Positions 1 through 7,264 of a DNA stretch of 64,000 nucleotides are shown here, piece after piece. The position numbers and the translations under genes are program-made. This DNA is from Leifsonia sp. TF02-11 (GTDB taxonomy: Bacteria; Actinomycetota; Actinomycetes; Actinomycetales; Microbacteriaceae): the NCBI RefSeq assembly GCF_017565305.1, contig NZ_JAGEKP010000005.1:62001-126000 (forward strand), written 5' to 3'. The notes below the pieces were generated by a model, which was not told where the DNA came from, searched no databases, and saw only the letters and a list, made by a program, of their open reading frames with translations. Within the stretch, counting starts at the first letter, position 1. Each line of letters begins with the position of its first letter.

Positions 1-353
1 TCGAAGGCGCGGGCGGCGCGCTCGTTCGTGGCCGGCTCGTCTGACCGCACCCGCACCTTCCGGTCGCGTTCGTCGTAGTACTCGACTTCTAAAGCGTGAC
101 CCACCTCGACGGACAGCGCCTCCGCGAGGCGACGGCCTTCCGCGGCGTGGTACTTCTCATCTTCTCGCGACCGCCACACGAGGTCGTTGCCCATCGCCTC
201 GTAGTAATGGTTCTCCCACGCCTCCATGTCGTGCCGGAGGGTATCGCTGATGCAGGACTCGCGGTAGGAGACGGTTCCGATGATGAACCACATCACACTC
301 TCGGCGTAGTCGGGAAAGACGCGGATCACCGAGTAGTCGTCATCGCTTGCCAC
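1..353 (-). CDS. Hypothetical protein, C-terminus beyond the window
   Basis: I recognise no family. The visible 117 codons begin at GTG 353-351 and run off the left edge. An in-frame TAA lies four codons upstream. A TAAGCT hexamer sits exactly 6 nt before the GTG, the leaderless-start spacing seen for many genes in this window; together these fix the start. The product is acidic and rich in Glu, Tyr and Trp (segments MEAWENHYYEAMG and EVEYYDERDRKVRV), with no signal peptide or membrane segment visible. It uses a TTA leucine codon and other AT-ending codons, and its GC content is clearly below that of the rest of the window. Together with its place beside tRNA-Lys this suggests cargo of an integrated element. 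It was read directly from the reverse complement; function is unknown. Confidence 0.6.
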   Translation of the reverse strand, partial: MASDDDYSVIRVFPDYAESVMWFIIGTVSYRESCISDTLRHDMEAWENHYYEAMGNDLVWRSREDEKYHAAEGRRLAEALSVEVGHALEVEYYDERDRKVRVRSDEPATNERAARAF

Positions 354-452
354 GATCGGAGCTTAGGACGCCGGCGCGGAGCCGCGACAACTACGCCGTA
401 CGACCGTGATGCCGTTGGAGACGCATTGAGCCGCCTTGGCTCTCCAGAAGTT

Positions 453-472
453 GTGGGCAAAGTGTGGGCAAA
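453..472. repeat. Tandem GTGGGCAAA sites beside tRNA-Lys
   Basis: The 9-mer GTGGGCAAA occurs at 453-461 and again at 464-472, an 11-bp period. It lies in the gene-free stretch 354-533 between the hypothetical gene and the 3' end of tRNA-Lys. Short, helically phased direct repeats near a tRNA 3' end are typical of the arm-type sites of tyrosine integrases (family knowledge). No integrase is visible here. I see nothing else in 354-533. Confidence 0.35.
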
Positions 473-533
473 TCCCGAAATCGGCGAGCCGGATCCGGCC
501 GCCGGTGGGCTTGAATCCCTTTGACACACTGAG

Positions 534-606
534 TGGGCCCCGTGGGGCTCGAACCCACGACCCGCGGATTAAAAGTCCGATGCTCTACCGACTGAGCTAG
601 AGGCCC
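534..606 (-). tRNA. tRNA-Lys (anticodon TTT)
   Basis: The minus strand folds as a full cloverleaf: acceptor GGGCCTC paired with GGGGCCC, discriminator A at 534, D-arm AGCTCAGTCGGTAGAGC, anticodon loop CTTTTAA with anticodon TTT, and T-arm with GTTCGAG. The 3' CCA is not encoded (the next bases read CTC). The 3' end faces the low-GC stretch at the left edge, so this tRNA is a plausible chromosomal attachment site. Confidence 0.95.
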
Positions 607-663
607 TCGCCCTCTAATCTAGCGTGGATTCCGTGCCTTCCCGTGCCGGGGCAGAATGGGAGG

Positions 664-1293
664 ATGTCTGACCGCTTTCACAAGCCGACACTGTTTCCCG
701 GGGGGATGTTCGAGGCGTTCCTCGGTGGGGATGATCCGGCGCAGATCAGCAAGGTCGCCCACGAGACCGCGCAGGCGCTGCTCGCGCGGGTGCGGGAGGA
801 TCCCGACCCAGAGATCGTGGATCGGCTGGTGGCCTACACGGACGAGCACGGCATCGACGCGATCGCCGAGTTGTGGTCGCGGTCGAACGCCAAAAGCCTG
901 CCGGGGGCGCTCTGGCGCATCTACCTGCTGCGGCTGCTGATCCGGCAGGACGCCGACGGCACCGCCCTGCTCTACCAGCGCGGCACCGAGGTCATCGCGT
1001 CCATCGACCCTGTGGTCGCCGGGGCGCCGACGCCGGCCGGGCCGGGGGAGGTCACCGAGCTCGCCGACCGGATCCTCCGCGGGGTGTTCGAGGGGGATTT
1101 CGCCGTCGCTCTCGACCGGGCCGCCGCGTTCTGCCGGGTGACCGCCGCCGGCTGCCTTTCCATCGCCGACGATCGCGACCCGCTCGACCCGGAGCGCGCG
1201 AGCGAGCTCACCACGCGCGCGCTGCGCTTCACCCGCACCGCGGAGGAATTGACGGCGTGCGCGCGGCTCTGGCGCAGCGACTCGCTCGACTGA
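664..1293 (+). CDS. Conserved hypothetical protein, cytoplasmic, 209 aa
   Basis: No function recognised. The 209-residue protein begins MSDRFHKPTLFPGGMFEAFLGGDDP and is mostly helical and soluble, with no signal peptide or membrane segment. The pattern of alternating Leu/Ala with Arg/Asp and a C-terminal ARLWRSDSLD looks like a compact all-alpha domain. ATG 664 is chosen over a GTG 21 bases upstream because a CAGAAT hexamer lies exactly 6 nt before it, the spacing of a leaderless -10. The purine-rich GGGAGG directly touching the ATG is too close to be a normal ribosome binding site. The gene is monocistronic, diverging from tRNA-Lys, and is followed by a candidate RNA gene. Confidence 0.75.
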   Translation: MSDRFHKPTLFPGGMFEAFLGGDDPAQISKVAHETAQALLARVREDPDPEIVDRLVAYTDEHGIDAIAELWSRSNAKSLPGALWRIYLLRLLIRQDADGTALLYQRGTEVIASIDPVVAGAPTPAGPGEVTELADRILRGVFEGDFAVALDRAAAFCRVTAAGCLSIADDRDPLDPERASELTTRALRFTRTAEELTACARLWRSDSLD

Positions 1294-1360
1294 GGCCGTA
1301 TTCCCCGTTCGCGTTCTCGCGCCGCGAACGCCACGCCGTGAACGCACCCCTCGCCTCCTG

Positions 1361-1459
1361 TACTATGGACGAAGCCGGACCGCAGTAACCCCGGGCTCCA
1401 ATACTTGCCGCTTCGAGCGGCCTCGCGCCGAGAGGCGTTCTGCGGTCCGGCTCTTTCGT
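1361..1459 (+). ncRNA. Candidate structured RNA between a hypothetical gene and sigK
   Basis: A -10-like TACTAT lies at 1361-1366, with GTGAAC 17 bp upstream of it. Seven bases after the -10, at 1373, begins a perfect 13-bp arm (1373-1385, AGCCGGACCGCAG) that pairs with 1440-1452. With a bulge the pairing can extend outward through ACGAA/TTCGT to about 1369-1459. Inside are a GCCGCT-TCG-AGCGGC hairpin (about 1409-1423) and a CCTC/GAGG hairpin. The 3' side continues CTCTTTC, a weak U-tract. This fits a ~85-90 nt RNA or a 5' regulatory RNA for sigK; a plain terminator for the upstream gene is the alternative. I do not recognise it as SRP RNA, 6S, tmRNA, T-box or a named riboswitch. Confidence 0.4.
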
Positions 1460-1494
1460 GCCCGGAGACACGAGACTCCGCGAAGAGTGGTCTA

Positions 1495-1510
1495 CTGTCG
1501 AATTCGACAG
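1495..1510. promoter_or_regulatory. Perfect 16-bp palindrome upstream of sigK
   Basis: CTGTCGAATTCGACAG is perfectly self-complementary and lies 41 bp before the sigK start, overlapping the likely promoter stretch (TCTACT just upstream). It has the size and symmetry of a dimeric regulator site. Its half-site resembles the TCGAA core of actinobacterial LexA boxes, but the spacing differs, so the binding protein is unknown. Confidence 0.4.
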
Positions 1511-1550
1511 CGCCCGACACCAACGCAGCACCGGAGCGGAGAAACAGCAC

Positions 1551-2123
1551 GTGGACGACACCTCGGGCGACGGCTCGCCACCCGACCTCGATGCGCTTCT
1601 GCTCGCGACGGCGCGTGGCGATCAGCGTGCGTTCTCGGACTTCTACGACCGGACCGCCCCTCGGGTGCTCGGCCTGGTGCGCCGGCTCGTGATCGACGCG
1701 GCGCAGTCGGAGGAGGTCACGCAGGAGGTCTTCCTCGAAGCGTGGCAATCCGCGGCGCGGTTCGATCCGAATAAGGGACGAGCACTCACCTGGATCCTCA
1801 CGATGGCCCACCGGCGAGCGGTCGACCGCATCCGGGCGTCCCAGTCCGCCCACGATCGGGATACCGCCATCGGCATCCGCGACCTGCCGACGGATTTCGA
1901 CGTGGTGGCCGAAACGGTCGAGGTGCGGGTGGAACACGAGAGGGTGGAGGTGGCCATGACGAGACTGAGCGACGCGCAACGGCAGGCCATCGGCCTCGCG
2001 TACTACGGAGGCTTGAGCCAGAGCGAGATCGCGGCCGAGCTCGGCATCCCCCTCGGCACAGCCAAAACCCGGTTGCGGGATGCGATGATACGGCTGCGAG
2101 ACGAGCTGGGGGTGACCCGATGA
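1551..2123 (+). CDS. sigK: ECF RNA polymerase sigma factor SigK
   Basis: Group IV sigma factor that directs RNA polymerase to a small regulon and is held inactive by the next gene's product. The 190-residue protein has sigma region 2 (FSDFYDRTAPRVLGLVRRLV ... EEVTQEVFLEAW) in the first half, a short linker, and region 4 with helix-turn-helix LSQSEIAAELGIPLGTAKTR near the C-terminus. Starts further upstream (GTG 1458) exist, but GTG 1551 is preceded by CGGAG with 9-nt spacing and matches the family N-terminus. The stop overlaps the ATG of rskA (ATGA), so the two are translationally coupled. Identification as SigK rather than another ECF rests on the RskA-type partner. Confidence 0.88.
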   Translation: MDDTSGDGSPPDLDALLLATARGDQRAFSDFYDRTAPRVLGLVRRLVIDAAQSEEVTQEVFLEAWQSAARFDPNKGRALTWILTMAHRRAVDRIRASQSAHDRDTAIGIRDLPTDFDVVAETVEVRVEHERVEVAMTRLSDAQRQAIGLAYYGGLSQSEIAAELGIPLGTAKTRLRDAMIRLRDELGVTR

Positions 2124-2896
2124 CCGACGACGACCGTGGAATCGTCGACCCCGAACGCCTCGGCGCGCGCCTCGGCGCCCGGAACGAGCAGGAGGCCCGC
2201 GAGTTCGAAGAGGTCGCAGCCCAGCTCGCGGCCGCCGCAGAGCCCGTGCAGCCGTCAACCGAGCTGAAGGCGGCCCTGTTCGCCAAGCTGGCCTCCACCC
2301 CGCAACTGCCGGCAGACACCGTTCAGGAGGCCCCTGACCGGCCCCAGGAGGCCGCGCCGGCGCCTGTCGAGCACTCGCCCCAGAGGCCCGCCGAACGTCA
2401 GACGTCGGCCGAACGTCGCGCCGACCGCCGCTGGTTCCAGCGCCCCGCTGTTATCCTCGCCGCGGCGGCCGCAGCGGTCGTCCTTTTCGTCGCCGGCACG
2501 TTCGTCGGAGTCGGCCTGGTCGGCACCGACACCTACCAGCACGAACAGGCCACGGCTCTCGCCGCGATCAACGCCGCCCCCGACGCGCAGCGCGCGACCT
2601 CCCCCGTCAGCGGCGGCGGCACCGCGACCCTGGTGTGGTCCGCTCAGCTGGGCCGGTCCGCCGTGATCGCCACCGACCTCCCGAAGCTCGCGGACGACAA
2701 GACGTACGAGCTCTGGTACATCAAAGACGGTGCGGCCACTCCGGCCGGCACCATGGACTCGTCCGGCACCGTCGCCTCCTGGCGGGTGCTCGACGGAGAC
2801 ATGACAGCGGGCGTCACGGTCGGCATGACCGTCGAGCCGGACGGGGGCTCCCCGAAGCCGACGACGCAGCCGATCCTCGCCATCACCCCGGCCTGA
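2120..2896 (+). CDS. rskA: Anti-sigma-K factor RskA, membrane-bound
   Basis: Membrane regulator that sequesters SigK in the cytoplasm and releases it when proteolysed. The 258-residue protein has an N-terminal cytoplasmic anti-sigma part, a Pro/Glu-rich linker, one transmembrane segment at about residues 109-132 (VILAAAAAAVVLFVAGTF), and an extracytoplasmic RskA C-terminal domain with the typical KTYELWYIKDGAATPAGTM segment. It overlaps sigK by 4 bp. The cytoplasmic part lacks a clear zinc-binding HxxxCxxC motif, as is usual for RskA. It converges with pstB across a strong terminator. Confidence 0.88.
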   Translation: MTDDDRGIVDPERLGARLGARNEQEAREFEEVAAQLAAAAEPVQPSTELKAALFAKLASTPQLPADTVQEAPDRPQEAAPAPVEHSPQRPAERQTSAERRADRRWFQRPAVILAAAAAAVVLFVAGTFVGVGLVGTDTYQHEQATALAAINAAPDAQRATSPVSGGGTATLVWSAQLGRSAVIATDLPKLADDKTYELWYIKDGAATPAGTMDSSGTVASWRVLDGDMTAGVTVGMTVEPDGGSPKPTTQPILAITPA

Positions 2897-2940
2897 TCGC
2901 CCTGACCCCACCTGATCGCCCTGACCCCACCTGATCGCCC
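2892..2940. repeat. 19-bp tandem repeat over the rskA stop codon
   Basis: The unit CCTGATCGCCCTGACCCCA occurs twice perfectly (2892-2910, 2911-2929), followed by an 11-base partial copy to 2940. The first unit contains the rskA stop TGA (2894-2896), and every unit carries the same TGA. It looks like a slippage duplication of the gene end. Confidence 0.85.
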
Positions 2941-2943
2941 GGA

Positions 2944-2987
2944 TACGACGAGAGGCCCGAGGGACATCCCGCGGGCCTCTCGTCGTA
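2944..2987. terminator. Bidirectional terminator between rskA and pstB
   Basis: A perfect 16-bp stem (2944-2959 with 2972-2987, TACGACGAGAGGCCCG) closes a 12-base loop between two convergent genes. There is no long U-tract, as is common in high-GC actinobacteria; the symmetry would let it serve both directions. Confidence 0.75.
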
Positions 2988-2999
2988 CGGAGCGTTCGA

Positions 3000-3779
3000 T
3001 CAACCGAAGCGGCCGGAGACGTAGTCCTCGGTGGCCTGGACGGTCGGGTTCGAGAAGATCATGTTGGTGTCGTTGTACTCGATGAGCTTGCCCGGCTTGC
3101 CTGTGCCCGCGATGTTGAAGAACGCAGTGCGGTCGGAGACGCGGGAAGCCTGCTGCATGTTGTGGGTGACGATCACGATCGTGTAGTCGTTCTTGAGCTC
3201 CTCGATGAGGTCCTCGATCGCCAGGGTGGAGATCGGGTCGAGGGCAGAGCAGGGCTCGTCCATCAGCAGCACATCGGGGGAGACCGCGATGGCGCGCGCG
3301 ATGCACAGACGCTGCTGCTGGCCGCCCGACAGTCCGGAGCCCGGCAGGTTCAGACGGTCCTTGACCTCGTTCCAGAGGTTGGCGCCCTGCAGCGACTTCT
3401 CGACCAGGTCGTCGCTCTCGCTCTTCGACATGCGCCGGTTGTTGAGCTTGACGCCGGCGAGCACGTTGTCGCGGATGCTCATGGTGGGGAACGGGTTGGG
3501 GCGCTGGAACACCATCCCGACCTGGCGGCGCACGAGCACGGGGTCGACACCGGTGCCGTACAGGTTGTTGCCGTCGATCAGCACCTCGCCGTCGACGTAT
3601 GCGCCGGGGATGACCTCGTGCATGCGGTTCAGCGTGCGGAGGAAGGTGGACTTGCCGCAGCCCGACGGCCCGATGAACGCGGTCACGGTGCGGGGCTCGA
3701 TGGTGAGCGACACACCCTCCACGGCGAGGAACTTGCCGTAGTAGACGTTCAGGTCGTTGACTTCGATGCGCTTGGACAC
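3000..3779 (-). CDS. pstB: Phosphate ABC transporter ATP-binding protein PstB
   Basis: Hydrolyses ATP to drive phosphate import through PstCA at the inner face of the membrane. The 259 residues show Walker [10 protein letters not shown] (37-45), a Q-loop, signature [14 protein letters not shown], Walker [14 protein letters not shown] and the switch histidine in VTHNMQQA. The segment [15 protein letters not shown] is typical of PstB rather than other ABC ATPases. It is the last gene of the pstSCAB operon, 46 bp after pstA, and ends against a bidirectional terminator. Confidence 0.97.
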   Translation of the reverse strand: MSKRIEVNDLNVYYGKFLAVEGVSLTIEPRTVTAFIGPSGCGKSTFLRTLNRMHEVIPGAYVDGEVLIDGNNLYGTGVDPVLVRRQVGMVFQRPNPFPTMSIRDNVLAGVKLNNRRMSKSESDDLVEKSLQGANLWNEVKDRLNLPGSGLSGGQQQRLCIARAIAVSPDVLLMDEPCSALDPISTLAIEDLIEELKNDYTIVIVTHNMQQASRVSDRTAFFNIAGTGKPGKLIEYNDTNMIFSNPTVQATEDYVSGRFG

Positions 3780-3825
3780 GTTTTTCCTTGTCTGCGTTCT
3801 TCGGGTGAGTCGGTGGAGGTCGGGA

Positions 3826-4923
3826 TCAGCGGCCGTACTTGGGGGCGAAGGCCTTGGCGATGATGCGCCCGATCAGGTTCAGCAGCATGACGATGATGAT
3901 CAGGGTGAGGGCGCCGGTCCACGCGCGGTCGACGGAGGCCTGGGCGTGGAGGCCGGCGGCCTGCGTGTACTGGGTGTACACGAACACCGGGAGGGCCATC
4001 ATGCGGTCGTTGAACGGGTCGTAGTTCATGCTCGTCGTGAACCCGGCGACGATCAGCAACGGCGCGGTCTCGCCGATCACGCGGGCGATCGCGAGCATCA
4101 CACCGGTGACGAGTCCGGCGAGCGACGTCGGCAGGACGACCTTCACCACGGTCAGCCACTTCGGAACGCCGAGGGCGAGCGAGGCCTCGCGCAGCTCATT
4201 GGGGACGATCCGCAGGATCTCCTCGCTCGAACGCACGACCACCGGGATCATCAGCACCGAGAGCGCGATGGCGCCCATGAAGCCGTTGCGGATGGCCGGG
4301 CCGAAGATCAGCGCGAACAGCGCGTACGCGAACAGACCGGCGACGATCGACGGGATGCCCGTCATCACGTCCACGAGGAAGGTGATGGCCCTGGCGAGCG
4401 TGCCACGACCGTATTCGACCAGGTAGATGGAGGTCAGCAGGCCGATCGGCACGGAGATGATCGCGGTCAGCGCGGTGATGATCAGCGTGCCGATGATCGC
4501 GTGCAGCGCGCCGCCGCCCTCGCCGATCACGTTGCGCATCGACTCGGAGAAGAACGCGACGTCGAAGCGGGCGAGTCCCTGGGCGAGCACGGTCCAGCCC
4601 AGCGAGATCAGCGGCAGCAGCGCGATGATGAAGGCGGTGGCCACGAGCGAGGTGACCAGGCGGTCCTTGGCCTTGCGTGCGCCCTCGACCAGAAGCGAGG
4701 TCGAATAGATGGCCACGTCGAAGAGCACGGTGCCGAAGAAGACCGCGCCGACGATGTTGAAGCCCTTGGTGGCGCCGCTGGCGGCGAGCATCGCGAAGAC
4801 GGCGACGAGGATGGCCCAGGAGACGACCAGCATCACCCAGGGGGTCCAGCGCGGCAGCTTGCCCGCGGTGTAGGAGTTGGCGAGCGGACGGGGTGCCGCG
4901 GTCGCGGTCGTTGTGGCGGCCAT
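3826..4923 (-). CDS. pstA: Phosphate ABC transporter permease PstA
   Basis: Membrane subunit of the high-affinity phosphate importer. The protein is 365 residues with an unusually long N-terminal part: a cytoplasmic Thr/Ala-rich start, then about three hydrophobic segments before the core six-helix MetI-type permease domain. The EAA loop reads [26 protein letters not shown] 4923 is chosen because it overlaps the pstC stop (TGATG) and gives the family-like start [14 protein letters not shown] longer open frame upstream is only overlap with pstC. Confidence 0.95.
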   Translation of the reverse strand: MAATTTATAAPRPLANSYTAGKLPRWTPWVMLVVSWAILVAVFAMLAASGATKGFNIVGAVFFGTVLFDVAIYSTSLLVEGARKAKDRLVTSLVATAFIIALLPLISLGWTVLAQGLARFDVAFFSESMRNVIGEGGGALHAIIGTLIITALTAIISVPIGLLTSIYLVEYGRGTLARAITFLVDVMTGIPSIVAGLFAYALFALIFGPAIRNGFMGAIALSVLMIPVVVRSSEEILRIVPNELREASLALGVPKWLTVVKVVLPTSLAGLVTGVMLAIARVIGETAPLLIVAGFTTSMNYDPFNDRMMALPVFVYTQYTQAAGLHAQASVDRAWTGALTLIIIVMLLNLIGRIIAKAFAPKYGR

Positions 4924-5870
4924 CAGTTCGCTCCAGAGAAGGCCGCACGGCGGCTGACGATGTAACGGGCGAGCATGTTGATCAGGAGGGTCACCACGAA
5001 CAGCACCAGGCCCGAGGCGATGAGGGCGTTGACGCCGACGCCGGTGGCCTCGGGGAACTGGAGCGCGATGTTCGCGGCGATCGTGTTGGGGCTCTGCGCC
5101 TGCAGCACGGCCCACTTGACGATCAGCGCCGGCGACAGCACCATCGCGATCGCCAGGGTCTCGCCGAGGGCGCGGCCGAGGCCGAGCATCATCGCCGAGA
5201 CGATGCCGCTGCGGGCGAAGGGGAGGACGGCCATGCGGACCATCTCCCACTTGGTCGCGCCGAGAGCGAGCGCGGCCTCCTCGTGGAGGCGGGGAGTCTG
5301 CAGGAAGATCTCACGGCAGATCGCCGTCATGATCGGAATGACCATCACCGCGAGCACGATGGCCGCGGTCAGGATGGTGCGGCCGGTGCCGGAGACCGGC
5401 GGTGCGAAGAAGGGGATCCAGCCGAGGTACTGGCCGAGCCAGACGTAGAAGGGCTGCACGAACGACGACAGGGTCGCGATGCCCCAGAGGCCGAAGACGA
5501 CCGAGGGGACCGCCGCGAGCAGGTCGATGATGTAGCCGAGGGTCTGCGCCACGCGCCGGGGGGCGTAGTGAGAGATGAAGAGCGCGATCCCGATCGACAG
5601 CGGCGTCGCGATGAGGAGGGCGATGAGGGCAGCCCAGATGGTGCCGAAGACCAGCGGCCACACCCACGACCAGAAGTTGGTCGCGTTGTTGGGCAGCTGG
5701 CCTGCGCCGGCGAACAGGGCCGGGATGCTCTGGATGATGAGGAACAGCGCCACGGCGGCGAGGGTGGCGAGGATCAGCGACCCGGCGACGACGGTGCTGG
5801 TGGAGAAGACGCGGTCGCCGAGGCGGACCTTCGCCTTCGGCCTGATGGCTCCTGCGGTTCCGGCGGTCAT
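4923..5870 (-). CDS. pstC: Phosphate ABC transporter permease PstC
   Basis: Second membrane subunit of the phosphate importer. It has 315 residues with six predicted transmembrane helices; the first (VAGSLILATLAAVALFLII) follows a short basic N-terminus. The EAA loop is EEAALALGATKWEMVRMAVLP. The conserved HYAPRRVAQTLGYIIDLLAAVPS segment is characteristic of PstC. It overlaps pstA by one base and is separated from pstS by a strong hairpin. Confidence 0.95.
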   Translation of the reverse strand: MTAGTAGAIRPKAKVRLGDRVFSTSTVVAGSLILATLAAVALFLIIQSIPALFAGAGQLPNNATNFWSWVWPLVFGTIWAALIALLIATPLSIGIALFISHYAPRRVAQTLGYIIDLLAAVPSVVFGLWGIATLSSFVQPFYVWLGQYLGWIPFFAPPVSGTGRTILTAAIVLAVMVIPIMTAICREIFLQTPRLHEEAALALGATKWEMVRMAVLPFARSGIVSAMMLGLGRALGETLAIAMVLSPALIVKWAVLQAQSPNTIAANIALQFPEATGVGVNALIASGLVLFVVTLLINMLARYIVSRRAAFSGAN

Positions 5871-5915
5871 TCGTAGCTTTCTCTCATCGGGTTCCCCGGA
5901 GGGTGAGGGTGATGC

Positions 5916-5956
5916 GCCGCTCGGCCCGGACCGTCGTGCGGTCCAGGCCGAGCGGC
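5916..5956 (-). promoter_or_regulatory. Stem-loop between pstS and pstC (attenuator)
   Basis: An 11-bp stem (5916-5926 with 5946-5956), a C-A mismatch, then a 6-bp stem (5928-5933 with 5939-5944) closing a 5-base loop, beginning 7 bases after the pstS stop. Binding-protein genes are often followed by such a hairpin, which stabilises the upstream message or partly stops transcription so that PstS is made in excess over PstCAB. The role here is inferred from position and strength. Confidence 0.65.
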
Positions 5957-5963
5957 CGGGGTG

Positions 5964-7058
5964 TTACTTGATGCTGGCGACAGCCTTGCTGACCTTGGAG
6001 GACAGGTCGCTCGAGAGCGGAGCCGAGCCGGCCTGGTCGGCGGCGGCCTTCTGGGCGTCGCTGCTGATGATGTAGTCGACGTAGCCCTTGACGAGGTCTG
6101 CCTTGGCGGCGTCAGTGTACTGCTGGCAGGCGATCACGTACGAGACCAGGACCAGCGGCCAGGCACCCTTGGTGGTGTCCTTGCGGTTGATCTGGATGGC
6201 CAGGTCGTTGGTCTCGCGGCCCGAGGCGATCGGCGAGGCGGCGACCACGGCGGCCGCGCCGCTGGCGCTGATCTTCTCGAAGTTGTCGCCCACCTTCAGC
6301 TGAGCGATCGAGAGGCCGGCCGAGCCGGACTCGTCGATGTAGGTGATCGAGTTCTTCGCGTTCTTGGTGGCGTCCGCGACACCCGAGGTGCCCTTGGCGG
6401 CGTCACCGACCTGGAACGGGAACGTCTGCGAGGCAGGCGCGGTCCACACGGTCGGCGCGTTCGCGGCGAGGTACTCGGTGAAGTTCTGCGTGGTGCCCGA
6501 GTCGTCGGAGCGGTGCACGACGGTGATCGGAGCCGACGGGAGCGTCGCGCCCGAGTTCAGCGCCTTGATCTTCGCGTCGTCCCAGGTGGTGATCTTGCCC
6601 GAGAAGATGCCGGCGATCGTGTCGGCGTCGAGCTTGAGGTCCTTCACGCCGTCGACGTTGTACGCGATCGCGATCGGGGAGATGTAGACGGGGAGGTCGA
6701 TGCCCTTGGTGCCCGCGGCGCAGCCCGCGAACGTGCCGGCGAGCTCCTCGGTCTTCAGCGCGGCGTCCGAACCGGCGAAGTCCGCCGCGCCCGCGATGAA
6801 GCTCTTGCGGCCGGCGCCGGAGCCCTGCGGGTCGTAGTTGACGGTCGCCTTCGGGTTGGCCTGCTGGAAGCCGGCGATCCAGACGGTCTGGGCGGCGCCC
6901 TGGGCGGACGAGCCGATGCCGTTCAGCGTGCCGGACAGGTTCGACGGCTTGGCCGTGGTGGTCGCCGGGGTGCTTCCCTCGTTCGACGCACAAGCGGTGA
7001 GGGAGATGGCGGCGGCGGCGAGAAGTGCCACGGGAACGCCAAGACGCTTCAGTTTCAC
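5964..7058 (-). CDS. pstS: Phosphate-binding lipoprotein PstS
   Basis: Captures inorganic phosphate outside the membrane for PstCAB. The 364-residue precursor has a signal peptide ending in lipobox LTAC, so Cys23 would be lipidated. Family motifs are the opening LNGIGSSAQGAAQTVWIAGF, the phosphate-loop segment DPQGSGAGRKSFIAGAADFAGSDA and HRSDDSGTTQNFTEYL. It is the first gene of the pst operon. A PHO-box-like double repeat lies about 90 bp upstream, so induction by phosphate limitation through the SenX3/RegX3 system encoded near 17 kb is likely. Confidence 0.97.
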   Translation of the reverse strand: MKLKRLGVPVALLAAAAISLTACASNEGSTPATTTAKPSNLSGTLNGIGSSAQGAAQTVWIAGFQQANPKATVNYDPQGSGAGRKSFIAGAADFAGSDAALKTEELAGTFAGCAAGTKGIDLPVYISPIAIAYNVDGVKDLKLDADTIAGIFSGKITTWDDAKIKALNSGATLPSAPITVVHRSDDSGTTQNFTEYLAANAPTVWTAPASQTFPFQVGDAAKGTSGVADATKNAKNSITYIDESGSAGLSIAQLKVGDNFEKISASGAAAVVAASPIASGRETNDLAIQINRKDTTKGAWPLVLVSYVIACQQYTDAAKADLVKGYVDYIISSDAQKAAADQAGSAPLSSDLSSKVSKAVASIK

Positions 7059-7148
7059 AGTTGTCCCTTCCGGGGATCAGTAACAACAGGACGGGGTCGG
7101 TGCGACCCGCGTGAGACGCTATGCCCGGTGTCTGTCCAGAGTCCCCCG

Positions 7149-7170
7149 CAGTGGTAAACGGAAGGTAAAC
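7149..7170 (-). promoter_or_regulatory. PHO box upstream of pstS
   Basis: On the minus strand two 11-bp direct repeat units, GTTTACCTTCC (7170-7160) and GTTTACCACTG (7159-7149), share GTTTACC. This matches the organisation of actinobacterial PhoP/RegX3 boxes (11-bp units, consensus close to GTTCACC). A weaker GCCAACC lies further upstream. It is placed about 90 bp before the pstS start. Confidence 0.8.
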
Positions 7171-7207
7171 AAGGGTTGGCTAGCTGGTGCGTCGGCCACT
7201 GGCCCTG

Positions 7208-7260
7208 CGCCACGCGGCGCTGCCGCTGGGGCAGCGGCCCGCTGGGCACTCCGCGTGGCG
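7208..7260 (-). terminator. Nested hairpin after the Nudix/phosphatase gene
   Basis: A perfect 10-bp outer stem (7208-7217 with 7251-7260, CGCCACGCGG) encloses a 7-bp GCCGCTG/CAGCGGC hairpin with a GGG loop. It starts right after the stop codon of the gene ending at 7265 and lies upstream of the pstS promoter, so it probably isolates the ppk operon from pst. Confidence 0.6.
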
Positions 7261-7264
7261 TTCG

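Noticed and set aside
326-529. 67-codon minus-strand ORF next to tRNA-Lys
   Set aside because: Pro/Ser/Arg-rich composition without start signals; overlaps the better supported gene start at 353.
1361-1459. SRP RNA, 6S RNA, tmRNA or T-box identity for the candidate RNA
   Set aside because: The SRP GGAAGG loop, the tmRNA tRNA-like ends and the T-box AGGGTGGNACCGCG are all missing.
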